A stretch of 58,149 nucleotides of DNA from Acidobacteriota bacterium (GCA_027307335.1 DAHUXD010000002.1:1-58149), one strand, 5' to 3'; positions 25,214-34,505 are shown, numbered from the stretch's first letter. Numbers and translations are program-made. Notes: a model not told the origin generated them from the sequence alone.

Positions 25214-25221
25214 GCGGGCGG

Positions 25222-25227
25222 ATTCTA
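25222..25227 (-). promoter_or_regulatory. -10 of the 204-residue protein gene, leaderless
   Basis: TAGAAT on the minus strand, 8 nt before GTG 25213. Confidence 0.5.
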
Positions 25228-25271
25228 GATCCGGAGACGCCGGCCGATTTCCGATCGGGGCCGGTGTCACG

Positions 25272-25277
25272 TACACT
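25272..25277 (+). promoter_or_regulatory. -10 of the diguanylate cyclase gene
   Basis: TACACT lies 16 nt before ATG 25294. No clear -35 is visible. Confidence 0.35.
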
Positions 25278-25293
25278 TGGCGGCACAGCCTCA

Positions 25294-26481
25294 ATGGAAA
25301 CGCAACCGGTCGCTCTGCTGGTCCAGGCCGCGGGCACGATTCTGCTGTTCATCGTGCTCCTGCTCCTCTACCGCAAGTTCCGGCGGCCGGCGTTCCTCGA
25401 CTGGATCGCCTCGTGGGGATTCTTCCTGATCGGACTGGGGCTCCTGTGGAGCGTGCGGACCGCCTCGCCGGCCAACGAGCCGCGGCTCATCCCGATCTTC
25501 GCCCTGAACGTCGCGATGCTCGCCCACGTGTTCTTCTTAATCCGAGGGATCCGCCGGTTCCGCGACGAGCGCTCGCCGTCCCGTCCGGTCGACATGCTCT
25601 GGGCTCTCCCCATCCTGGCGGTCGCGTGGCTGCTCGCGATGCCGTTCGCGCCCCCGGCCTCGGTGACGCTCGTCCGCGCGGCGGCGTACCTGTACACCGC
25701 CTTCGCGTTCGTTCGCGCGCCGGGCTCGCCCGCGGGACGCGTCCTGCTGTCCGCCTCGTTCTTCCTCTGGGCGGCCGAACGGGCCTTCGTGGCCTGGGGC
25801 GAGCTGCGCTTCGGCCACGCGCCGGCGCTCGGCGAGCTGTACGCCTACGCCCACTTCTTCGAGATGTTCCTCGAGATGACGGTCGCGGTCGGCATCATCC
25901 TGCTCCTGTTCGAGGCGAGCCAGGCCGAGCTGAAGCGGGAGATGGAGCGGCTCGTCGAATCCGACTCGCAGGCGCGCGAGATGGGGATTCGCGACCGCCT
26001 GACCGGCCTCTACAACCGCCACTACTTCAACGACGTGATCCGCCGGGAGCTGGCCCGATCGCGGCGCCACGGCGGCGCGATCTCGGTGCTCCTCGTCGAC
26101 GTCGACCGCTTCAAGGAAATCAACGACGTGCGCGGCCACCAGATCGGCGACGAGGTGCTGCAGTTCGTCGCGAACTACCTCACGGCGTGCGTGCGCGAAT
26201 CGGATCTCGTCTTCCGCTGGGGCGGCGACGAGTTCCTCGTCCTGCTGACCCAGGCCGATGAGGCCGCCGCGGCGCAGAAGGCCGAGGAGCTCGCGCGGCG
26301 CCTGCCGCTCATCCCCGGCGCGGAGCACCTGCAGCCGACGCTCTCCGTCGGCTGGGCCACGCACCGTCCCAAGGCGGAGTTCCCCCGCACGCTCGCGGAG
26401 GCCGACTCGCGGATGTACGAGATGAAGCTCAGCCGGAAGAAAGAGCGAGAAGCCCGAGAGCGGGGTCCGGTGCGCCTCTGA
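25294..26481 (+). CDS. Membrane-bound diguanylate cyclase
   Basis: The 395-residue protein has six or seven hydrophobic helices in residues 1-210, then a short coiled linker and a GGDEF domain at about 225-385. The active site RWGGDEFLVLL is intact, and an inhibitory I-site RESD sits five residues upstream, so it should make c-di-GMP from two GTP with product feedback. DRLTGLYNRHYF marks the start of the domain. The N-terminal membrane part is a presumed sensor. The ATG at 25294 follows a TACACT -10. The last 53 nt overlap the convergent maf gene. The c-di-GMP could feed the pilus system further on, but nothing here shows that. Confidence 0.92.
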   Translation: METQPVALLVQAAGTILLFIVLLLLYRKFRRPAFLDWIASWGFFLIGLGLLWSVRTASPANEPRLIPIFALNVAMLAHVFFLIRGIRRFRDERSPSRPVDMLWALPILAVAWLLAMPFAPPASVTLVRAAAYLYTAFAFVRAPGSPAGRVLLSASFFLWAAERAFVAWGELRFGHAPALGELYAYAHFFEMFLEMTVAVGIILLLFEASQAELKREMERLVESDSQAREMGIRDRLTGLYNRHYFNDVIRRELARSRRHGGAISVLLVDVDRFKEINDVRGHQIGDEVLQFVANYLTACVRESDLVFRWGGDEFLVLLTQADEAAAAQKAEELARRLPLIPGAEHLQPTLSVGWATHRPKAEFPRTLAEADSRMYEMKLSRKKEREARERGPVRL

Positions 26482-27034
26482 GCAGCTCGTAGACCGCCCG
26501 GGCCGGCAGGCCCATCACGTTGGTGAACGAACCCCGGATCTCCGCGATGAACCGCGCGCCGAGCCCCTGCACGCCATAGGCGCCGGCCTTGTCGCGCGGC
26601 TCGCCGGTCGCGACGTACCAGGCGATCTCGGCGTCGGACATGGGGGCGAAGCGCACGCGGCTGATCTCGGCGACGCCCACGCCCGCGTCGCCGCCCCGGC
26701 GCAGGTGCACCGCGGTCACCACGCCGTGCTCCCGTCCCGCCAGCCGCCGGAGCATCGCGGCGGCGTCCGTATCGTCGCGCGGCTTCTCGAGCGTGGCGCC
26801 GTCGAGGGAGACGAGCGTGTCGGCGGCGAGGACCCAGGACTCCGGCGCCCGCCCGGCGGCCCGCGCGGCCTTCGCGGCGGCGAGGCGCCGCGCCGCCGCC
26901 TCCGCCGTCTCGCCCGGCAGGAGGTCCTCCGGGACGTCGGTCGCGGCGACCGTGAACGGGATGCCGAGAGAGCGGAGGATGTCGGCGCGGCGCGGCGACG
27001 CGGAGGCGAGGATCAACCGGGGAGGCGCAGACAC
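26429..27034 (-). CDS. maf: Maf family nucleotide pyrophosphatase
   Basis: The 201-residue protein hydrolyses non-canonical or excess nucleoside triphosphates (dTTP/UTP in the YhdE type). Signatures are LASASPRRADIL at the N-terminus, AADTLVSLDG, LEKPRD, GAYGVQGLGARFI and GSFTNVMGLP. GTG 27034 follows TAGATT by 7 nt, so the mRNA is predicted leaderless. Its C-terminal codons overlap the end of the diguanylate cyclase gene on the other strand. Confidence 0.94.
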   Translation of the reverse strand: MSAPPRLILASASPRRADILRSLGIPFTVAATDVPEDLLPGETAEAAARRLAAAKAARAAGRAPESWVLAADTLVSLDGATLEKPRDDTDAAAMLRRLAGREHGVVTAVHLRRGGDAGVGVAEISRVRFAPMSDAEIAWYVATGEPRDKAGAYGVQGLGARFIAEIRGSFTNVMGLPARAVYELLRGAPDPALGLLALSSG

Positions 27035-27041
27035 GGGCGCG

Positions 27042-27047
27042 AATCTA
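27042..27047 (-). promoter_or_regulatory. -10 of maf, leaderless
   Basis: TAGATT on the minus strand, 7 nt before GTG 27034. Confidence 0.5.
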
Positions 27048-27067
27048 GCCTAATTCGCCGTGTCCCC

Positions 27068-30000
27068 CTACGGGTAGTAGCCGCTGATCGTCCGCGCCGA
27101 GAGATTCGTCGGCTCGACCTTGACCTCGACCTTGCGCCAGCGCTCCTTCTCCTGGTTGTTCGACGAGTAGTACGTCAGCAGGTACTGGCTGCGGAGCTCT
27201 TCGTTGATCTGGCGGTACACGGCCTCGAGCCCCTTGATGGAGGAGATGTAGAAGCTCTGGCCGCCCGTGACCTGGGTGATCTTGTTGAGCTTGTACTTGA
27301 CCTCGAGGTCGGAGCCCGAGATGTTCAGGCCGATCGCGTAGATCGCGATGCCCGACTTCTTGACGTACTCGACGAGCGTGTCGAAGTCGAACTTCGAGGC
27401 GGTGTCCTTGCCGTCCGTCAGGAGGACGAGGGCCTTCTTCCCCTTGACCCCGGTGAACTGGTAGAGGCCGTAGATGATCGCGTCGTAGAGCGCGGTCGAG
27501 CCCTCGGCGCGGAGGCCGGACAGGGACCGGATGAGCTTGTCCCTTCTTCCGGTCAGCTTCGAGAGCAGGTACGGCTCGTTGTCGAAGGAGACGACGAACG
27601 CGCGGTCCTTCTCGCCGACCGAGAAGTCGATGAACTTCAGGGCCGCCTGCTCCGCCTCGGGCAGCGGCTCGAGCATCGACGCCGACGTGTCGATCATGAT
27701 GCCGAGCGAGAGCGGCAGGTTCTTGACGTATTCGAAGCCCTCGATCTTCTGCAGGACGCCGTCCTCCATCACCTTGAAGTTGGAGGCCTGCAGGTAGTTG
27801 ACCGGCCGGCCCTTCTCCGTGACGGTCGTGTACAGCTCGACCGCGTCGACCGTGACCTCGGACACGAACTGCGGCGCGTTGACGTAGCGCAGGTCCTCGG
27901 CGACCGTGCCGTCGTCGAGCGTGCCCACGACGCGCACGTAGCCGAGCGACTTCGAGTCCTTGATGTTGACGGTCTGCTCGTACGGCGCCTGGTAGAGCGT
28001 CGCGACGCGCGCCTCGTTCGAGTAGAACTCCATCTTCTGGAGCGCCTTGCCCTCGGGGACCGCGACCGCCGCGACGACCTTCGTCGGCCCCGTCACCTTC
28101 GAGCCCTTCTCGGGCGTCAGGATGCGGACCTTGAAGATCTCCTTGCCCTCGTTGACGATGTACTCGTCCTCCCCGACGGTGCGGCCGGTCGGCCCGTACG
28201 CGACGACGCGGATCGTCTGCTTGCGCGGCAGCGGCCCCAGGTTGAGGTCGGCGTCGTACGGCGCCTTGGTGCGGGTCATGATCTTCGAGCCGTTCAAGTA
28301 GAAGTCGACGGCCTTCACGCCCTCCGCGACGCGCGTCTCGAAGCGCTGCAGGCCCGTCACGATCTCCTTCGCGATCGGCTGGATCGTGACCGCGGAGGGG
28401 AGCAGCCCCTCGTCCTTCATCTTGCCGACGGCGGCCTTGCCGGCGGCGCGGGCCGCGACGACCTCGGGGGGCGGGGCGTCGGGCTGCTCGGGAACGACGA
28501 AGGTCTCGGAGAGCCGGCCCTCCGCGTTCTGGTTGCCGTCCGAGATCTTGAGCACCAGCTTGTACTCGCCGGGGTAGAGGTACCTTCGGACGGTCAGCGG
28601 GATCTTCTCGCCCCCGATCTCGCCGACCGGGATGTCGAACCGGTACTTGAAATTGTCGATGAGCCGGTCGTCCTTGACGACCTCGCCGATGACGTCGATG
28701 TTGTAGAAGCCCTCCTCGCCGAGCGCGCGCTGGTGGAGCTCCGCCTTCGGCACGAGGAGCGAGAGGTCGACGCCCATCTTGTTGGCGCGCATCTCCGGGA
28801 AGCGGACGAGCTTCTTCACCGCGATGTCCGACGCGCCCTGGTGGAGGTCGGTCGTCATCGTCAGGATCGTGTCGACGCCCTCGGTCTCGACCTTCGGCGG
28901 CGCGAAGAGCATCGACATCGACTGCAGGCCGAAGGCGCCGCCCCCGAGGAGGGCCGACGTGTATTCGATCGCCTGCTCCACGCTGCGCCACTCGAAGCAG
29001 CGCTGGATGTCGACGGGCCGGGCGCCCGTCGCCTGGGTGCCGACGCCGACGAGCAGAACGCCGCGCCCGTCGATCGGGAGCCACAGCTTGTACGGCGGCA
29101 TGTTGTACGGCTCGTAGAAGATCAGGTAGGCCTTCGACTTCAGCGACTCGAGCCGCTCGTAGTACCAGATCTGGAGAGGGACGTAGACGTCCTCGCAGTC
29201 GACCGGAATGACCGCGTCCGGCGGGCCCGCCATCACGAAGAGCCTCGAGCGGTCGTTGTGGACGTCGCCGAACTGTTCGATGGCCTCCTGGACGCGCCGC
29301 GTGTAGACCGCGCGGTAGTTGGTGCGGATCCCCGCGGAGTCGATCGTGCGCCGCTTCCAGAACGCGTCGATGAACTTGTCGCGCTGGTAGTTCTCGCTGA
29401 TCTGGAGGAAGACCTCCTTCTCCTCCGGCGTGATGATCATGTCGACCAGGGTGAGGAAGTCCTTGTACTGGGGCGGCAGCGCCTGCTCGAGCTTGTGCAT
29501 CTCCCCCTTGGAGAGTTTGCGGTGCGTCGGCGCCGGAGCCGCCACGGCGGTCTGGTCGGTCGCCTTGGCGTTCGGCGAGGAGGGCACGACGGCCGTCTCG
29601 CTGCCCGGTCCCTGCACCGAGAGCGGCTTCGCCTTCTCGTCGCCCACGGTCGGGAAGCGCTCCGCCAGCTTCTCGATGCCCTCGACGTCCACCTTCGGCG
29701 GGTCCGAGATCGCCGCGAGCGCGGCTCCCTCGCCCTGACCGCGGATCGTCTGGATGATGCGGACGATCTCGCAGGCCTGGCCGCACGTCTGCGGCACCGC
29801 GTTCTTCGGGCAGAACGTGTCGGTCGAGGGCGTGCCCGGCGTTCCGGCCTGCCGGCAGGCCTCGTCGATCGAGCGCAGGCACGACGCGGGGATCAAGAGC
29901 GTGGCGTCCGGCATGTTCGGCATCCAGAGGTGGTAACTTCCGGCGCCGAAGCTCGTGCGGTAGAAGAGGTAGAGCTGCTCACTCCGGATCGCGTTCGAGA

Positions 30001-31504
30001 GCGCGTTCGGTTTCTGGTAGCTCCAGACGACGATGTCATAGAAGACGTTGCTGCACTCGCCGAACTCCATCTGCGCGATCGGCTCGCCGCGGCGCACGAC
30101 GAGCTTTCCCTGATCGCTCTCGAGCCCCCCGTAGGTGGTGGCGGCGGCCTCTCGGAATTCCTCGTAGCGGTGGCGATAGCCGGGGCCGAGCGGCTCGGCG
30201 AGGCCCGGCTGCTCGCGCCTCTGCCAGAACTCCTCCCTGAAGATCTCGCGCTGGTGCGGCTCCGTCAGCTGGAGGAAGAGGTTCTTCTCCTCGGGCAGGA
30301 TGATCGGCGCGACGTAATCCTCGAGCCACTTCCGGTCTTCCTCCGGCAGCGCCTTCGCTCGAGCGGCGGCCTCCTTCTTCGACAGCTGCGTCAGGTGACG
30401 CGGGGCGGAAACCGGCGCGGCATTCTGGGAGGCGGGGGAGGCCGCCGGCGCGGTCGAGGGCGCCGGAGCGGATGCGGCCACCGGGACGGAACCGGACGCG
30501 GGCGGAGCGGACGCCACGGCGGGCGCGGGCGCCGGGATGGCCGCCGGCGGCGCGGCGGCGGCCTCGTTCGTGACGGTCAGCGGCTTCGTGTTCGCGTCGG
30601 CAATCTGGGGGAAGTTCTCCGCGAGCCTCTCGAGGCCCTCCGTGTCGACCTTCGGCGGCTGGGAGATCGCCGCGCTGACGAATCCGTCGCCCTCGAGGCG
30701 AATTCCCCCGATGATCGCCACGATCTCGCAGGCCTGGTCGCAGGTCTTCGGAACGTTCGTCGTGCATCCCGGGGCGACGGGGCCGGCGGCGCCCGCCGGG
30801 CGGCACGCCTCGGCGATCGTCGGGAGGCACGACGAGGGCGCGAGGAGCTCCGAGTCCGGCATCATCGGCCGCCAGAGCTTCCAGCTCCCGGCGCTGGGAT
30901 TCTGTCGATAGAAGAGGAATTGCGTCTCGCCCCCGACCGAGGAGGCGTTCGTGTTGCGGTACGTCCAGACCGCGATGTCCCGGAAGACGTCGTTGCACTG
31001 GGAGTACTCCTGGATCGACAGAGGCTCCCCGCGCAGGACCACCATCTTTCCCGTGTCGCTCTTCAGGCCGCCGTACGTGGTGGCGGCCGCCTCGAGGAGA
31101 CCGTCGTAGCGGTTCCGATAGCCGGGACCGAGCGGATCCGGCAGGCCCGGGCGCTCGCGCCGCGCCCAGAAGTCCTTCTTGAAGAGGTCCCACTGCTGCG
31201 GCTCGAGCTGAAGAAAGAGGTTTCGTTCCTCGGGCAGGATGATCGGCGCGACGTACTCCTCGAGCCACTTGCGCTCTTGCTCGGGAAGCGCCTTCACTCG
31301 AGCGGCGGCTTCCTTCCGGGACAACTGCGTCAGGTGACGCGGGGCGGCGGTCGCCGCGGCGCTCCTCGAGTCGGGTGGCGGAGCAGGCGCCGCCGGTGTG
31401 GGAGCGGGATCTGGGGGATCGGCCGCGAGGAGTCGCGCGGCGACGGGTCCCGGAAACGAGAGCGCGGCCGCGAAGACGAGACGCGTGAGGATCTGCGCCT
31501 TCAT
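27068..31504 (-). CDS. Secreted protein with three GWxTD-type repeats and a VWFA domain
   Basis: The 1478-residue exported protein has a signal peptide (MKAQILTRLVFAAALSF, cleavage near RLLAA). Three GWxTD-related units follow. Units 1 (from about 31336 down) and 2 (from about 30402 down) are near-copies sharing APIILPEE-NLFLQL, GPGYR-RY and AAATTYGGL-SD; unit 3 is divergent (from about 29520 down). Beta-rich regions lead to a VWFA domain at about 1260-1440 with MIDAS DTSASM and the TDGKD loop, of the type common in acidobacterial secreted proteins. Function is unknown. ATG 31504 follows TAAGAT by 10 nt; ATG 31516, preceded by GGGAG, is the alternative start. Confidence 0.85.
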   Translation of the reverse strand: MKAQILTRLVFAAALSFPGPVAARLLAADPPDPAPTPAAPAPPPDSRSAAATAAPRHLTQLSRKEAAARVKALPEQERKWLEEYVAPIILPEERNLFLQLEPQQWDLFKKDFWARRERPGLPDPLGPGYRNRYDGLLEAAATTYGGLKSDTGKMVVLRGEPLSIQEYSQCNDVFRDIAVWTYRNTNASSVGGETQFLFYRQNPSAGSWKLWRPMMPDSELLAPSSCLPTIAEACRPAGAAGPVAPGCTTNVPKTCDQACEIVAIIGGIRLEGDGFVSAAISQPPKVDTEGLERLAENFPQIADANTKPLTVTNEAAAAPPAAIPAPAPAVASAPPASGSVPVAASAPAPSTAPAASPASQNAAPVSAPRHLTQLSKKEAAARAKALPEEDRKWLEDYVAPIILPEEKNLFLQLTEPHQREIFREEFWQRREQPGLAEPLGPGYRHRYEEFREAAATTYGGLESDQGKLVVRRGEPIAQMEFGECSNVFYDIVVWSYQKPNALSNAIRSEQLYLFYRTSFGAGSYHLWMPNMPDATLLIPASCLRSIDEACRQAGTPGTPSTDTFCPKNAVPQTCGQACEIVRIIQTIRGQGEGAALAAISDPPKVDVEGIEKLAERFPTVGDEKAKPLSVQGPGSETAVVPSSPNAKATDQTAVAAPAPTHRKLSKGEMHKLEQALPPQYKDFLTLVDMIITPEEKEVFLQISENYQRDKFIDAFWKRRTIDSAGIRTNYRAVYTRRVQEAIEQFGDVHNDRSRLFVMAGPPDAVIPVDCEDVYVPLQIWYYERLESLKSKAYLIFYEPYNMPPYKLWLPIDGRGVLLVGVGTQATGARPVDIQRCFEWRSVEQAIEYTSALLGGGAFGLQSMSMLFAPPKVETEGVDTILTMTTDLHQGASDIAVKKLVRFPEMRANKMGVDLSLLVPKAELHQRALGEEGFYNIDVIGEVVKDDRLIDNFKYRFDIPVGEIGGEKIPLTVRRYLYPGEYKLVLKISDGNQNAEGRLSETFVVPEQPDAPPPEVVAARAAGKAAVGKMKDEGLLPSAVTIQPIAKEIVTGLQRFETRVAEGVKAVDFYLNGSKIMTRTKAPYDADLNLGPLPRKQTIRVVAYGPTGRTVGEDEYIVNEGKEIFKVRILTPEKGSKVTGPTKVVAAVAVPEGKALQKMEFYSNEARVATLYQAPYEQTVNIKDSKSLGYVRVVGTLDDGTVAEDLRYVNAPQFVSEVTVDAVELYTTVTEKGRPVNYLQASNFKVMEDGVLQKIEGFEYVKNLPLSLGIMIDTSASMLEPLPEAEQAALKFIDFSVGEKDRAFVVSFDNEPYLLSKLTGRRDKLIRSLSGLRAEGSTALYDAIIYGLYQFTGVKGKKALVLLTDGKDTASKFDFDTLVEYVKKSGIAIYAIGLNISGSDLEVKYKLNKITQVTGGQSFYISSIKGLEAVYRQINEELRSQYLLTYYSSNNQEKERWRKVEVKVEPTNLSARTISGYYP

Positions 31505-31514
31505 CGGACTAGGC

Positions 31515-31520
31515 ATCTTA
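31515..31520 (-). promoter_or_regulatory. -10 of the GWxTD/VWFA gene
   Basis: TAAGAT on the minus strand, 10 nt before ATG 31504. If the gene instead starts at 31516 using GGGAG, a TATCTT at 31550-31555 would be the better -10. Confidence 0.4.
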
Positions 31521-31582
31521 ACTCCCGTCCGCGGTACGGCTATTCCTCCAAGATAGTTTTCAGATTGTTCGTCCGCCGGAGC

Positions 31583-31588
31583 GATAAT
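31583..31588 (+). promoter_or_regulatory. Possible -10 of the cysteine desulfurase gene
   Basis: GATAAT lies 28 nt before ATG 31617, in an AT-rich island of the divergent intergenic region. No convincing -35 at 16-18 bp. Confidence 0.35.
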
Positions 31589-31616
31589 TTGGAGCGATGT
31601 CCGGGCTTTTGAACGC

Positions 31617-32771
31617 ATGATCTATCTCGACAACAACGCCTCGACGCGGCTCGATCCGGAGGTGGGCGAGGCGATGGCCGCGGCGGCCGGCCTCTTCGGG
31701 AACCCGTCGTCCCTGCACGTCGAAGGCCAGAGGGCCCGGCGGGCGATCGAGGAGGCCCGGGAGCATGTCGCCGCGCTCGTCGGCGGGTCGGCCGGCGAGA
31801 TCGTGCTGACCTCCGGAGGCACCGAGGCGAACGCGCTCGCGCTCTTCGGCGCCCTCGCCGGGCGTCGCGGCCGGGTCGTCCTCAGCGCGGTCGAGCACCC
31901 CTCCGTGCGCGAGGCCGCCGGGCGTCTGGCGGACCGGGGCTGCGAGGTCGTGTCCGTCCCTCCCGAACCCTCCGGGCGGCTCGACGCCGCGCGGGTGCTC
32001 GACGCCGTCGTTCCCGGGACGCTGCTCGTCTCGGTCATGGCCGCGAACAACGAGTACGGGGCGATCTTCCCGGTCGCCGCGATCGCCGAGGGGGCCCGCC
32101 GGGCGGGCGCGCTCGTCCACACGGACGCGGTCCAGGCCGCCGGCCGTCTGCCCATCGACGTGCGGGCGTGGGGCGTCGACCTTCTCTCGATGTCCGCGCA
32201 CAAGATGCACGGGCCGAAGGGGGCGGGCGGCCTCTGGGTGCGGCGGGGCGTCCGCCTCGAGCCGCACACGCCGGGAGGCGGCCAGGAGAAGCGGATGCGG
32301 GCGGGCACGGAGAACACGGGCGGGATCGTCGGTTTCGGTGCGGCGGCGCGCCTGGCGTCCCGGCGGCTCGGCGAGACGGGCGCGATCGGGCGGCTGCGGG
32401 ACCGGCTCGAGCGGGGAATCCGGGACCGCGTCCCGGGGGCGCGGGTCGTCGGCGCGTCCGCGGAGCGCCTCGCGAACACGACGGCGGTCCTCTTCCCGGG
32501 CGCCTCGGGCGAGACGCTCCTGATGCGGCTCGACCTCGACGGCGTCGCCGTCTCCTCGGGCAGCGCGTGCTCGAGCGGGACGGTTTCGCCCTCGCCCGCG
32601 CTCCTCGCGCTGGGGCTCGCGCCGGTCGAGGCGCGATCGGTCGTGCGCTTCTCGCTGTCCCGCGAGACGACCGAGGCGGATGTCGCTCGCGTCCTGGAGA
32701 TCCTCCCGGCCGCGGTGGCCGACGCGCGGGGCGCGCCCCTCGCCCCCGCCGCCGCGGGAGAGGCGTCGTGA
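31617..32771 (+). CDS. NifS/IscS-type cysteine desulfurase
   Basis: This PLP enzyme takes sulfur from L-cysteine and hands it on as persulfide. At 384 residues it is complete, starting IYLDNNASTRLDP with GNPSSLH, TSGGTEANALAL, the PLP lysine K196 in SAHKMHGPKG and the sulfur-accepting C318 in SSGSACSSG. The downstream mnmA suggests a role in tRNA 2-thiouridine formation, as IscS serves MnmA in E. coli. No IscU or other cluster-assembly gene is nearby. Its stop overlaps the GTG of the zinc-ribbon/FHA gene. Confidence 0.94.
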   Translation: MIYLDNNASTRLDPEVGEAMAAAAGLFGNPSSLHVEGQRARRAIEEAREHVAALVGGSAGEIVLTSGGTEANALALFGALAGRRGRVVLSAVEHPSVREAAGRLADRGCEVVSVPPEPSGRLDAARVLDAVVPGTLLVSVMAANNEYGAIFPVAAIAEGARRAGALVHTDAVQAAGRLPIDVRAWGVDLLSMSAHKMHGPKGAGGLWVRRGVRLEPHTPGGGQEKRMRAGTENTGGIVGFGAAARLASRRLGETGAIGRLRDRLERGIRDRVPGARVVGASAERLANTTAVLFPGASGETLLMRLDLDGVAVSSGSACSSGTVSPSPALLALGLAPVEARSVVRFSLSRETTEADVARVLEILPAAVADARGAPLAPAAAGEAS

Positions 32772-33319
32772 TCGTCGTCTGCGAGCGGTGCCAGGCGAAG
32801 TACCAGTACGACGAGGCGCGATTCGAGGGTCGCCCCGCGAAGCGGCTCCGCTGCTCGCGGTGCCAGGCGATCTTCGAGGTCGTCAACACGCGGGCGTTCG
32901 AGGCGGGCCCGGCGCTCGGGCGGCGGCCGCCGCCCCACGAGACGGTCTCGCGCCACGCGGACCGGCGGAGCCGCCCGGCGGCGCCGACGCCGCGAGCGTC
33001 GCCGGCGCTCGCGCTGCCGGTGGATCAGAAGCTGTCGCTCGCCGTGATCGCCGGCCCCGACGCGGGGCGCATGTTCGTCATCGAGAAACCGCGGGTCGTC
33101 CTGGGACGCGAGGACGTCGACCTCGCGCTCGACGATCCGGAGGTCTCGCGACAGCACGCCGCCATCGAGGTCGCCGGCGACCGGGTGACTGTCGTCGATC
33201 TGGGGTCCGCCAACGGCACCCACGTCGGCGACGAGCCGGTCGAGGAGGCGCTCCTCGAGAACCAGAGCGAGTTCACGATCGGCGCATCCACCCTGATGCT
33301 GATCGTGACGCCGCAGTAG
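32768..33319 (+). CDS. Zinc-ribbon and FHA domain protein
   Basis: The 183-residue protein starts at GTG 32768 (GTGA overlap). The N-terminus is an MJ0042-type zinc ribbon (C5, C8, C29, C32 in VVCERCQAKYQYDEARF and LRCSRCQAIF). After a basic Pro-rich linker, residues 90-183 form a forkhead-associated domain with GREDVDLALDD, SRQHAAIE and SANGTHVGD, the phosphothreonine-binding loops. It probably reads a Ser/Thr kinase substrate; the kinase at 10.8-12.9 kb is one candidate partner in the window. Confidence 0.86.
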   Translation: MIVVCERCQAKYQYDEARFEGRPAKRLRCSRCQAIFEVVNTRAFEAGPALGRRPPPHETVSRHADRRSRPAAPTPRASPALALPVDQKLSLAVIAGPDAGRMFVIEKPRVVLGREDVDLALDDPEVSRQHAAIEVAGDRVTVVDLGSANGTHVGDEPVEEALLENQSEFTIGASTLMLIVTPQ

Positions 33320-33349
33320 CGCGGCGAGGGGACGGCGCCCAAGAAGGCG

Positions 33350-33355
33350 TAGCAT
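33350..33355 (+). promoter_or_regulatory. -10 of mnmA, leaderless
   Basis: TAGCAT, 9 nt before ATG 33365. Confidence 0.45.
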
Positions 33356-33364
33356 CCGATCCTC

Positions 33365-34468
33365 ATGCGCATCGCGGTCGCCATGTCCGGCGGGGTCGAC
33401 TCCTCGGTCGCCGCGCTCCTCCTGAAGGAGGCGGGGCACGAGGTCGTCGGCCTCTCGATGCAGCTCTGGGACCACTCGGCCGAGGCGGGCCGGAGCGGCC
33501 GCTGCTGCACGCTCGACGACCTCTCGGACGCGCGGCGCGTCGCGTGGGCGCTCGGGATCCGCCACTACGTGCTGAACCTCGAGGAGGAGTTCCGGCGCGA
33601 CGTGGTCCGGCCCTTCGTCGCGTCCTATCTGGCGGGGGACACGCCGATCCCGTGCACCGCGTGCAACACGAAGGTGAAGTTCGCGACCCTCTGGGAGCGC
33701 GCGCGGGGCCTCGGCTGCGAGGCGGTGGCGACCGGCCACTACGTGCGCGTCACCGGCGACGGGGCGGACGGCCGGCCCGTCCTGCGGCGGGGGAGCGATG
33801 CCGACAAGGACCAGTCCTACTTCCTGTGGGACCTCGCGCCCGAGCAGCTCGCGGCGGCGCGGTTTCCGGTCGGCGCGCTGACCAAGGCGGAAGTGCGCGC
33901 CCATGCGCGGCGCGCGCATCTCCCGACGGCCGACAAGGAAGAGAGCCAGGAGATCTGCTTCGTTCCCGCGGGAACGCGGGCCGGAGGCTTCGTCGCGGCG
34001 CAGGCGGCCGCTCTGGGCCTCGGGCGGCCCCCCGGGTCCGGCGCGATCGAGGACGCGGACGGGGCGCGCCTCGGCACGCACGAGGGGCATTTCCGCTTCA
34101 CGATCGGCCAGCGCCACGGGCTCGGCGTCGCCGCGTCGGAGCGTCTGTACGTGCTCTCGGTGGACGCGGCGGAGAACCGCGTCGTGGTGGGCCCGGCGGC
34201 GAAGCTCGAGTCGCGCCACGCGCGGCTGGAGGGCGTGCGCTTCCTCGTGGAAGCGGCCGCGGGGCCGCGCCGCGTGAAGGCGCGCGTGCGGCACCGGGGC
34301 ACGGAAACGCCCGCGACCGTCACGCCCGAAGAGAAGGGCGGCGCCCGCGTCGATTTCGACGTTCCCGTCCGGGCGGTCACGCCGGGGCAGGCGTGCGTCT
34401 TCTACGAGGGCGACGTCGTGATCGGCGGGGGAGTGATCCGGCGGGAGCCGGCCGCGGAAGGCCGCTAG
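33365..34468 (+). CDS. mnmA: tRNA-specific 2-thiouridylase
   Basis: MnmA adenylates U34 of Glu, Gln and Lys tRNAs and inserts sulfur. The 367-residue protein has the PP-loop MSGGVDSSVAALLL, the catalytic pair C100 (PCTACN) and C198 (ESQEICFV), ATGHY, the KDQSYFLW motif, FTIGQRHGLG and a C-terminal barrel ending in GQACVFYEGD. The upstream cysteine desulfurase could be its direct sulfur donor. No Shine-Dalgarno sequence, in line with the -10 placed 9 nt before the ATG. Confidence 0.96.
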   Translation: MRIAVAMSGGVDSSVAALLLKEAGHEVVGLSMQLWDHSAEAGRSGRCCTLDDLSDARRVAWALGIRHYVLNLEEEFRRDVVRPFVASYLAGDTPIPCTACNTKVKFATLWERARGLGCEAVATGHYVRVTGDGADGRPVLRRGSDADKDQSYFLWDLAPEQLAAARFPVGALTKAEVRAHARRAHLPTADKEESQEICFVPAGTRAGGFVAAQAAALGLGRPPGSGAIEDADGARLGTHEGHFRFTIGQRHGLGVAASERLYVLSVDAAENRVVVGPAAKLESRHARLEGVRFLVEAAAGPRRVKARVRHRGTETPATVTPEEKGGARVDFDVPVRAVTPGQACVFYEGDVVIGGGVIRREPAAEGR

Positions 34469-34505
34469 CCGATCGGTGGCGGCTCACGACCCTCGGGACG
34501 CGAGA

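Noticed and set aside
26705-31612. A 1635-codon open frame on the plus strand
   Set aside because: It is antisense to the GWxTD/VWFA gene and maf. Its translation is an Arg/Leu/Asp/Val-rich string without domains, typical of the complement of GC-rich coding DNA.
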